Shown: positions 34,201-46,200 of the stretch, piece after piece
Position numbering within the stretch: the stretch's first letter is position 1
How the letters are laid out: each line of letters opens with the position of its first letter
Origin: Manduca sexta
Lineage: Eukaryota > Arthropoda > Insecta > Lepidoptera > Sphingidae
NCBI RefSeq assembly: GCF_014839805.1
Contig: NC_051119.1
Coordinates: forward strand, 7,805,245-7,869,244
Direction of reading: 5' to 3'
DNA length: 64,000 bases
The notes under the pieces: generated by a model
The model's database searches: none
What the model was told of the DNA's origin: nothing
What the model saw: only the letters and a program-made list of their open reading frames with translations
Made by a program: the position numbers and the translations under genes

Positions 34201-37200
34201 GCGAATCACCTAGCGAGTATCTTCGTAAAACGAACATTCTCGGACGTTCGCGACCGGCTCCATTTTTGAAGTCCGAAATCCACGCGGGCGAAGCTGCGGG
34301 CGGAAGCTAGTATATAATAAAATAGAGACAAGCAAAGAAAAAAAAAGTCGTAACGATATATCGTAAAAACTATTTCGTTACGTATATTTATTATAAGAGA
34401 TACTCTAATACGAAAGTCTCTGAGTGTGTTTGAGTGTTTGCCGGCCATTAACAGCTGAATTGAGTCAAAAGAAATCTACCACATTAATAGACCACATCTT
34501 GTAACTTATAAGCCGAATTTTATCCAAGTTTATGTAAAGTGAGACTTTATTCTAGCATGAAACACAGACGGAACCGCGGACAAAAACTATGCTTTATTCA
34601 ATGTAATATGTAATTTCCAAACTTTAACAGACTCACCTGTTTTTTATCAGCTATGTCACCATCGTCATTCTTTGTTGAGCTCACTATGGCCTTTCTTGGA
34701 GGAGATTTCTCTGCAATAGAAATTATTTTTCCGTCATTTCTCCAGTTCTTACAACGTGAATAATATTCAGTTTATTGTATTATTTTGTGGACAATTGATG
34801 TTTCCAACACTCCTATCTCCCTATTTTTTTGTTTGATTAATTTCGTTGCCGGATAGTGAAAAATTTGTTTTCTCTGAGACTCGCCGAGCTTCACCGCTCG
34901 GTGTCACAATGCGTGCCACTGCTGATCCTGGCTTACAGGAGTTGTAGTGGTGGGTGTGAGGGAGGGAAAATCTCTATTGTATTATTTTCTGGATTCACAT
35001 AAGTTTCGAAATCTCATAATGACCAAATTGTACGATCCAAATCGGACCGTAAAATCGTGTCGTATTCGAATCGTACAGTTCATAAAAATCTTTTAGAAAA
35101 TGTGTTCACCTTTTTTCTTCCTATCTTCATTGTCGTTGAACACGATTTTTTGTCGTTGCGATTTTTTCGCATCACTGGTGCTGGACGATTTCGGAGGCAA
35201 TTTGCTCCTCAGATCTACCGACGGTTTGGTTGTGGTTTTGGTCAGTTCTGGTCTGAAAACAGAAAAAAGCACCATTTACAATTAATGCAGTTTGAGAGAC
35301 TAGAGTCGGCTTATTACAAAGTATTACAAATGATTGTCCGCCAACATGACACTGCATCCTGAAGGAATGTCAATTGTTTATGCCAAACATTCTAGAATGT
35401 CCCAAAAACTCGACTCGTCAATCGATGTTCTTAAATTTTGATGTTTGTCATTGGTCGAGAGGTCAATAGTACCTTGAATTACAAAGTATTGTTTGGTATT
35501 CGACTGCGCTCGACATCCTGAGACATGAGATGTTAAGTCTTATTATGTCCAGTTACACTGGCTACAATGTTCTTCAAACCGGAACACAAGAGTGACTACA
35601 CACTGCTGCTTGGCGGCATAAATACACAAGCGGACTTTCACATATGAGAGACCTACCAGTATCCTGATGATCAGTATATCAGTATCATTTTATCCTGGTC
35701 ATTTACTCTCGTGGGGAATGATTCAAATTTTTATCTACTCTTTAAATAGATCGCGCTGGGGATTATACCGCTACTGTAATATAAAGATTTTTGTAGTGGA
35801 AAAGGCTTTTCATATTGGAAAAACCGCGGGCAACACCTAATTGTAAAAATAAATATCAAAGAAACACTGCTTGGCTCAATTTTTTTTATAAAATAAGGAC
35901 GGAGCATTGCTGTGATAACAAGTCTGTTTCTCAGCTTTGTTTATCTGGCAGCCAACTAGATTCAAGTTGTATCTCAATATTAGCCAATCACAACGGCCCT
36001 ATGTCTACGCACTGCGAAGGCTGCCATGCCGTCAGCACTGTGAAACAGACTTGTTATCACAGCAAAGTTAGAGCTTAGATAAATAACGTCTATGAATAAG
36101 GGGGTAAGTATATAACACTTACTTGATCGGCTTCTGTTTGAACCGTCCGGAGTCATCGTCATCGCTTAGAATACCGTCAATATCGCCCAGGATGAGGTCG
36201 AGGTCGTCGTCGTCGTCGGGCAACGGCGGCGTGAGAGCCACCTCGCGCGGCGGCGTCAGCGACTCTGAAACGGCACCTATTCACATTAGCAAGTGGTTCA
36301 GATTAGAACGGCGGGGCATGGATTTTTTTAACTATAAATAATACTGTTGCATGGTCGAAATTCGCTAGCGTAAAGAAGGAAAAGGAATCTTAATCCGTAC
36401 AAACACAATTTCTTGATGCTTTCGAACCCAAAATAGGCACGTAGTGTAACCCAAAAGTTTGTATGTCAAGAAATTGGTCTATAATACTGTTATGAATAAG
36501 TGAATATTCAATACCAATTACAAATATCAATTAAAGTTCAAAAGTTATTATTTAACTTCAAATAAGCAGACAGATAATTTGACTGTTAATTTACAATATC
36601 TAAGTTAATGTAAATCATCGAATATAATATAGGGCGACTAAATACTAAAGTCAAGCTCCGAAATAAACAGTACACAAAAGAATGTTTTCAGTATTAACTG
36701 TCTTATACGTTAACATATATCATGCAAACAGAACTTAAGTAACAGTATCCCTTTGCACCTTTCACTTAATTTTCCAGAATAAGCAAACTACACTCACCAC
36801 ATGTAGAATTCACTTCGGCGCTCTCCTCCTTCCTGATCGGCGACCGCTCTCTGATTTTCTCCGGTTTGACCGGCTTATCGAATTTCTCCGGTTTGTCCGG
36901 TTTCTCGGGCGACTTCCGCGTGGTGTCCGGCTTCGGTTCCGGCTCTGTGCTTGACGGTTTGTCTACAACCGGCTCTGGTTTGGGTTCCTCCGGTTTTTCC
37001 GGTTTTCCGAGTTCTTTTTCTTTTTCAAGGGGCTCCCTTTCCCTGTTAGAAAATTAGAGAGTTAAATGTCATACAAATGTTTTGACTTATGTCTGGTCAT
37101 GAAAGCATGAAGGGAGACTGCCATAAAACTAATTTCAGCGTAAGCTAAAATATCCTTTATAATCAAATACAAAGGCCTAAACATAAATCAGCCCTCTTCC

Positions 37201-40200
37201 CCTTCTACTCCCTAATCTCCTGAATCCCGACACCTTAAAGTATGTTCTTTAAAATTACCTTCATCGACGCAAAACTACGTATAGTGCAATACTATATTGA
37301 TTAGGCACACTTAAAAGCGAAAAAAAAAATACAATTAGCTATGCAACAAACCTCTCCTGTATCTTATTGTGGAGTGCGACGGCATTCTTCCTCCTGCGGA
37401 CCTCTTTGGCTCGCAACACTCGCTCCCTCAGGCTCTCTTGTTCTCGCAGACGACGTTTGTAGTCACTTTCCTGTTGGGAAATGTGAAAGTAACAGTGGTT
37501 TAAAGAGCTAGTTTATTCTCGATGGCTCCTGAGTAAGCTATTGCATCTGAAAAAAAAAAATGCTATTTACACTTTCATAGCGTTTCGTTGTCTATGTACT
37601 GTTATATGCACCTTTCAGCTTTCTCTATTTACTATCTCAGTTCCAAACTCACTAAAAAGTTTTTTTTTTTTTTTAATAGTTTTGGTAGTGAACCGTACAC
37701 ACATAGCGAAACGTTGAAAAGTGAAAATCATTATTTTTTAGATATGATAGTTTACTTAGGAGCCATCGTTATATGAATTTTTGAGATGAATCGAAATAAG
37801 CGATTAAATAATAATAATTATAATATCAGCCCTGAATTATATACTTTTGCCCACTGCGGAGCACGGGCCTCCTCTACTACTGAGAGGAATTAGGCCTTAG
37901 TCCACCACGCTGGCCTAGTGCGGATTGGTAGACTTCACACACCCTCGAAATTCCTATAGAGAACTTCTCAGGTATGCAGGTTTCCTCACGATGTTTTCCT
38001 TCACCGATAAAACAAACGATAATTCACAAAGAATACACACATAATTTTTTAGAAAAATCAGAGGTGTGTTGCCCTTGGGATTTGAACTTGCGGACATTCG
38101 TCTCGGCAGTCCGTTCCACAACCAACTAGGCCATCGCTGCAAAATAAGCGATTAGGAACGATTATTAAAAATGAAAAGACTATAAACAATGTGAAGGTGC
38201 CGCTTGCCTCGTCGTAGTGTCGCGGCGCGTCGGCGCGTGCGCGGCGCTCGGGGCTGGCGCGCGGCGACGGCGAGCGCCGCGCCGGCGACGGGGACCGCAT
38301 CCTGCACCACAGTACGCATTGTTAGGGGACGATACTTCATACTTATATGGATAGCGACCACCGTACACGTGGCCCACGTAAGTGTCGCGTTCCGGGATCA
38401 GCCTGTGTATATACGGTTCCAACAGGCCGGTATAATTGTGACGACTAGTGAGGGCTAATCATGTCTCATCAGTGAACACTATCTGGACCCCATTCTTCTT
38501 ACCATCAGGTACAAGGTTAAAAAAAATAATTAAAAATCTAATGTTTACCAATCATTAACCATGAAAAGCAACTCAACGTAATTAAAACCTTATTGTGATT
38601 ACAAAAAGAATTATCAATCAATTATATACATTAATGACCAATGACGTCACAGTGTCCAGTGTCCCATACCTCCTCCTCAGGCCAGCGCGGTTCGCGTTAA
38701 TGAACTCCTCCTGCCTCCGAAGGAGGTCGTCGTCCTCACTGCGACGCCTCACGCTGCGGCTGGCCAACTCATTCTCTATCTCTATCGTCGTGTTCTCTAT
38801 GAACCTGCAATACCATACGTGTATTAGTAAAATTTCTTAACAAAATTGACAACATTACAATATCTAAACGTGCCTAAAAGAAAAATACCGTTTCTTAATT
38901 TTTCTAGTCTGAGTTCGATTATGATTTTTTTTTAAATACTTAATTTTGAAGAATAAAATTAAAAACCGAAAAAAGTTTGATGACGTCACACATACTTGAC
39001 GACATTTGGTGCTTACGTTTTAGAATATCGTTGCTAATGTTTTAGAATAAAACAAAATTCAAAGTGAAAATCATGAATGAAATTTGGATCCCATAATTTT
39101 AGATCCAGTTTCATAAAATATAAACATTTGACTATGTTCAAAAAATGAAATGTTGTCAATTGAAAATTTTAATAAAAATCTCAAACTTATATTTACTGCC
39201 CCACTGCTGGGCACGAACCTCCTCTACTACTGAGAGGGTTTAGGCCAGCTGGATAGACGCAAACCGATACTTCCTCAGTAGTAGAGGACCGCGGCCAGCA
39301 GTATGATACTATATTTCGCAGTACGGAATTGAAACGAACACAAACGTCATAGTGACGTGTACGGAGCCTAGACAGTGGTGCTTATAAAAAATCATTCTCA
39401 AAGTGTAGGGATTCAGTCCACTTTCACTATTTGATAAGTTTGTTAAGCCCAGGCACTGTGTTGTGTACCGCGATTGTATTCTACAGTGCCTGTGAAATAA
39501 ATAATTATCTAATCATCATAAGTGTTTTTTCTCGTCAGTTACTTGCTGGTAGGGATTGAGTAGCTAAATTGAGGGGGCGTGTTGAAGGTTTTATATGTAT
39601 TATATCAATTTAGCTGGCTGAAGTAAAAAATGTCATTGTAGTTTCCATAGAGATGGAAAATAACGAAAACAAAAAATAGTGTTACTGTGATATATACGAT
39701 GTAGCGTAAAACTCAGCTAATAGTAAATAAAGGCTGCTCTGTTTATAAATTCTCAGGGCGTTGTTACTCTACAACATATCCCATACCTAACATAAAATCC
39801 GTACCTGAGTGGCGATCGTCGCGTAAACTTCCTGCTGGCGGCTCTCGCCAAAGCGTTTCTCTGTTCAGCTATGAATCTCTCCGCTGCATCGTCTATATCC
39901 TTTATCGGACCTATAAACAAATACAAAATACTTAATACGTTAAACAAAACTTAGATAATAATTACGGCCGTCATCTTCATGAATTGAAAAGCCATAGGAG
40001 TTCGCAAATAGCAATGGCGTAGCATCGTTGGGGAGCGGGACATTAAGAGGGGTGGCTAAAATAAAAAATTGAAACTTATCACTTCATGAGTGGCGCTTTT
40101 TGTTTTATTGAATTTGAGCAATTTTTTTTTTGCTTTTACCCAGCACCTTGGCAAGCCAAATTTGGGTCCAGTGTAGGCGGCAAGGACACATACTACGCCA

Positions 40201-43200
40201 ATGCTACAAAGCAACATCTGCAAAGTATAAGCCATAAGTTTCCACAGCACAAACATCATAATTTAGGTAAAAGTAACTGACTATTACTAAAACAAAGATT
40301 TGCAGAATGTGAAAGAAGTAAAACAACATTTTAAAAGTTATAGTTATTTAGGACTCAGTTATAGGGCATGGTAGATTATTGAAGATTTAAAAGAGATAAA
40401 AAAAATAAATATAGACAACAAAATTAATTTGTATTTTCGAGGCAATCTCAAATTTATTTTTCAGGAAAAGAAAAATATAGACTGTCTAAGGGGATAAAAT
40501 ATTAATAGCCCTATTTGAGAAAACAATTTGCCAACGTAACTTAAGGCGATACCTCAAGGTCCATTTTCATACATTTTGTTTCACCTTTAATCTGGGTAAC
40601 TAAACAAGTATTGGCAAGTAAAGAATTTAAATTCACGTCTAGTTAGTGATTAGTTCTCGCAGTTGAAAGAAAAACGTAAAAATAATTAATAATCATGGAT
40701 ATTTCTGCCTTTAAAATTTCGTCATATTAAATTTTAAAGGCCGAAATATCCATGATATTTCGGCCCACAAACTATGAATTATGAACACAAACATAAATAA
40801 TAAGTTGTTGTCCGGACAAAAGTCCCCCTATATGCATATTTTTCTGAGAGAAAAAGTAGCCGATGGCCTTTCCTTCTCAAACTATCACTATACCAAATTT
40901 CATCGAAATACGTTCAGTAGTTGTTGGTTCAGTAGATTATATCGCGTTGAGACAGACAGACGCGGCGAGGGACATTGTTTTATAATATGTAAAGTATGTA
41001 AATAACTATAAGTATATAAATAACTATAAATATTTTAATAAAAGCAGCACACAAAAATAGGCATTAACCCAAAATTATTAAAATTTTAAATTGTGCATTT
41101 AAACATAATTCAATAAATCTACGTGCAAACCACACTACATCATGCGCTGATATTGTTATTCTATTGCATTTGTGAAAACGGGAACGCACTTTCAAAATGA
41201 ACACTTTTTGGTAAGCAAAGCTAATCGACATTAACCCAATCTTATTCCATCAAAAACATTTTGTATAAGTGACCAAACAAGTCAGTATTTTGTTTCGTTA
41301 TGTCTAACTATTTGAGGTATAAAAAATTATAAATACGCAGTGATTTTTTTCTGAATAATAAATTAAGAAACTCTCTGGTCTAATAGCAAGTAATCATAAC
41401 TTTGAGTATAAAACACTGTATTCCACAGCAATTTGGAACATTAAAGTCTCATGATTTCCATCGCGCTAGCCTCATTACAATAAAACGTGCATAAAACATT
41501 GTAAGGAAACCATGCATACCTGAGAAGTTATCTATAGGAATTTTGAGTGTGTGAAGTATACCAATCCGCACTAGGCCAGCGTGGTGGACTAAGGCTAATC
41601 CCTCTCATTAGTTGAGGCCCATGCCCAACAATGGGACAGTATGTAAGACAGGGCTGATATTATTATTATATTATACCCTCATTATGCTACAAACCAGAGC
41701 ACACTGTTACTTGCATTATTGATTATTATATCCACTTATAAAAGCTATTTTATTGCCAATGTGACCCACATCTGTTTCATATTTATATAGATGGGGTATT
41801 TACTTAAATATTTTAACAGTAGCAATATGATTAACATGTGTGTGGTATACTAGTATTGCTGGCTCTCTATTACAAGGTTTTATGTTATACATTTAGCAAG
41901 ATTTAATTTATAACAAATTATACTGTTTTTCAGTTAAATATTCCAATAATCTAGAAAGACAAATAAAGGACGAATTTTTATTAACATTACCAACTCCAAA
42001 ATATAAAATTTTATTTTTCTGACTTAAGCAGAAATTAACGTAGCACCTTGCAATATTAAGCCAGCGATATGGCAACTGTTCAGAGGGGTTTTCGATTAGT
42101 GAGAAATCTTGCAAAGACTTCTGCAAGCAATTTTTACCATGTTATCATGCCAATCCGACTACTGCGAATTCTCAAGTTTTTTGACTCGCGGCAAGGCGCA
42201 TGTATATTTAATTGTTGAAACATTGCCACTAGTCAAGCGCAGCTGGAAATTCACGCGCAATATATTGCTTCAAAAATTTGCCAATATAAACTTTCAAAAT
42301 AACCATGCCCGTTTCCACAAACGCGTTCATCTTAAACTAATTACCGAATTTGCTCTCTAGCGTGGGACTGATGGGTGGCGATTTCGATATTCTTGTCGGT
42401 ATGTAGGCTGGCAGCCCTGAGACATTAAAAATACTTGTATTTTAAGAAATTGTATTATACGGACGGCGGGCTCAATGGAGTTGTTTCCAGAGGCGTAATA
42501 AATAATTAAAAAAAAAAATGTAACTCACTTCGCATTCTCATAATCATTGAGTAATAACTTGAGGAAACTTCTAACTCATTTTTTGATAATTTGTAGATTG
42601 ATACATTTTGGCCTAACTGGGTCGAACAAGTCTCCCAGTTTTGCTCCCCTAAAGTCCTATTCAACAAGATTTTTTTCCATAATACATACCTTCGACTGGC
42701 GGTTGGAAGTTTCCTTTGAAATGCGGATTGATGAGGACCTTCTTGCCGGCCAGCCCGCCGGGCGGCAAGTTCGGCGGCAACTGCACCGGCAGCATCCGGA
42801 CTTCCGGCTCCTTCGGTTTGTCCGGCACGCCGATCGGCAAAGCTTGCCGTATTGTCACCTGAAGATAATAGGTTTTACATCACGGGCTATTGTAATTATT
42901 CTACACACATCAATACTAATATTATTACACATCAATACTAATATTGTAAAGTTGAAGAGTTTGTTCGTTTGAATGCGTTATTCTCAGGAAATATTAAACT
43001 GATGTTAATTTTTTCTTCACAAATTGGAAGCTACATTACTCCTGAAAGCTATTGGTTAGTTTTTATCCTGGAAAAATATTATGTTGATCAAAAATCTGTA
43101 TTTTACTTTTCTATTATTACCACTTTAGCTTCGTCTGCATGAAAGTTTTCCGGAATAAATGTCCCGCTATATATTTTCCCGGGATAGCAAATAGCTTATA

Positions 43201-46200
43201 ACCATCCCAGGATCTTAAACTCTCTCTATACCAAATTTCATAAAAATCCGTTCAGTAGATTTTGAGAAAATCGATAACATACAGACACACAGAAAAGGGG
43301 ACTTTGTTTTATAATATGTATATTTATTCTTTACGAGTACCTTTTGGTAGCGATTTTCAAGAAGATAACTGATTGGTTTCTTTTAGCAACGCAACATCAA
43401 AATGACTCCGTATCACCAACAAGAAGAATAGCTAACCCACCTGTGGCATGCCTGGATTAGGTCCCATCTCCCTAGGCAGCGGATACGGTGCATACGGTCT
43501 CTGATACGGAAACATACGTCGCGGCTCGTAATTCGGCCTGACGTTGGCCGAAAACGTCGCCCTTTCGTCAATATTCGGTCTGTACTGGAACGGTTGGAAT
43601 TGCGGCCGGAACTGCATCAATTCGGGAACGATCGGCCGATCCGGCGAAATCTCCGGACCGACCGGTAACATGTCCGGCGGCATGTCCGGACATTTAGGTC
43701 GCATATCTTGCCGCATTGGCGGTAGATCGGTGCGTATGTGCATTTGTGGCGGCTGGAATTGCATTCTTGGATTGTAATTGGTCTGAAAAAAAAAGCAATA
43801 TTTCCTTATGAAATTTGTTTAGATATACGATTTTAATGAAATAAAGTATACACCGTGATTTTATAGTCGTTTTGGAAGCGAAATTTTTAAATTCTGTATT
43901 AATAATAGAGTTTAAAAAAATACCAATGTAATGAAATAAAAATATTTTTTTATAAACATTAAAATTAATACTATGAACTAGCTTTTGCTCGCGGCTTCGC
44001 TCGCGTGAAGGTGTTTTCCAGGATAAAATTCCACTGTTTGATAAAAGTCTTGCTACATATTTTCCCGGTACTTATAGGTTCAAACTAATTTTATCCCCAA
44101 TCTATAATTTCAGTTCAATCAGTCGAAAATCTAAGAACATTTATACAAACTTTCATCCCCTATTTTATCCCCTTAAGGGTAGAATTTATCAAAATCCTTT
44201 CTTAGGGGATGCCTACGTCATAGTAGCTTTATGCATGTAAAGTCTTAGCCCGATCCGTCCAATGGTTTGGGCTGTTCCTTGATATATCACTGTCAGTCAC
44301 CTTTGAGTTATATATTATATTAACAACTGAAGTTAGCTAAAATTGAGTTTCTCGAAGCCGACCACTATTTATGTACTATGTATTTTGAGACTATGCAATT
44401 TTGTCGCGTTCGCGATTCACTTTCACTTTTGTTGAGTTTCAGAACGCGATATTAGATCCTCCAACGCGCACGCGAATTTGAACTTTATGCAGCGGTAATA
44501 AATTACAAATTGACTCTCCATTTTATTTAGAAAACGTTTGTATGGGAAATAGAAAAATGCTGTTTTGAGGATTTTCTCGGCAATTATTCGATTTTTTCTC
44601 ACCTTTTAAACCTTCCCTAGACCTCCACGAATAATTCAAGACCAAGATAAGATAAATCCGTTCAGCCGTTCTCGAGTTTTAGCGAGACTAACGAACAGCA
44701 ATTCATTTTTATATATATAGATTAACAATTGAACATAACTATCATTATCAAATTTGAATAAGTGAAAAATATTATCAAAAACTATTTTTTAATTATCAAC
44801 AGTAAAATTAATTCACTATTAAATTGTTTAAACTACATAAAAATCCGTGCAGTAATTTCGTAGATGTACACCAACAAACAACTGACAGAAATTATAGTTT
44901 CTTTTTATACCGTCAAAGTGACCCCACTGCACCTGATGAGTAGGGTCCAGATAGCGTCTGAAAAGGGATGATCATATCATACTGACCCTGTGTAGCACGC
45001 GGTGCCTGTGTCGCGGCACCCAGCCGCCACGGCCTCGTCCCCGGGGCACTACTACTTTATCTAAACAAATGAATCATCATCAGCCATCATCAAACACAGG
45101 TAGTCCACAAATCATTAATATGCAGTTAAAATCAAAATTACTAATACACGCACCATACTAGTTTAAAAAGTTAGTAAATAAAGATATTTAATGAAGATAT
45201 TTTTCATTTATTAACTTTTGAATTAAAAGAAAGAAAGATTTTATTATTGGGACAACATCAGTGTAACATGTACAATAAAGAATATAAAAAAAAAAAAAAC
45301 AAAAAATTATAATAAATATAACACAATTATACCCATTGTGCCAACAATGGGAGCCCTCATTCAGCTCCTTGCTGCAGTACCAGCATGACTGATAGTGCAG
45401 TGCTGATTTTCAACGAGGGACTCAGATGACGCATGGACACTCAGTTAACTTGTGAAATATAATTTGTGTTTTAAAAAAGGTTTTGTAGTAAACAGTACCT
45501 AGATAACTAAATGCTAAAAAGTGAATATTGCTTTTTTCCAGATACAATAGTTTACTTAGGAGCCATCAATATATCTGCATAAAAATATCTTACTCAAATA
45601 AACGTGAAATCTTGTGAACATGTGAGGATGTTTGTTAGAAGTAATCGCACACAGATGAAAGGATTTGGATTCAATTTGGCAAACAGATAGCCAATGTCCT
45701 GGATTAACACATAGGCTACTTTTATCCCAGTAATTTGCTTGCATGGGAAATAATGGGATTTTTATATAGATTGCGCTTACGCCGTACAGGTGGTTATATA
45801 AATCGCTACAGTGTATTGTAGGGACTTTTGTAACAGGAAAGGTTTTTCATACAAGCAAAGCCGCGAGCAACACCTAGTGTTTCATACAAAAGTAGAATAC
45901 ATACCAAGTGAATCAGGTATATCTCTGATTTGCGGCAGGCGCTGCGCCCCGGGCGGGCGCTCCGATATGAACCTCTCGCGGCCGGCTAGGTCTCCATCTG
46001 CACATACCATCATAGGGCTTCATTATACAACTGACACAGGCAAAACAGACCCTTAAAGTAGAGGTTCTCTTTATCTCAACAGCAGTGCTGAATTTAAATT
46101 TTCTTCAGTATAGTAAAAAATATAGCAAAAAAATTGTTATTGGGACAATATTTAAAAATATCTCGTCCCTAGGCCGCGCCATATACGGCCCATTAATAAA

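Noticed and set aside
42529..42574. Possible extra RBM33 exon reading RSFLKLLLNDYENAK between acceptor ATGAG and donor GTGAGT
   Set aside because: Its phase (1 in, 2 out) breaks the frame into 42345-42416, while direct joining of 42690 to 42416 is in phase and gives a sensible protein. The acceptor tract is poor. It could be a cryptic exon.
43544..43777. Plus-strand ORF rich in Gly/Ser (SGEISGPTGNMSGGMSG)
   Set aside because: It is the antisense shadow of the Pro/Met-rich RBM33 exon 43441-43782. Similar shadows occur at 36866-37057 and 38204-38458.
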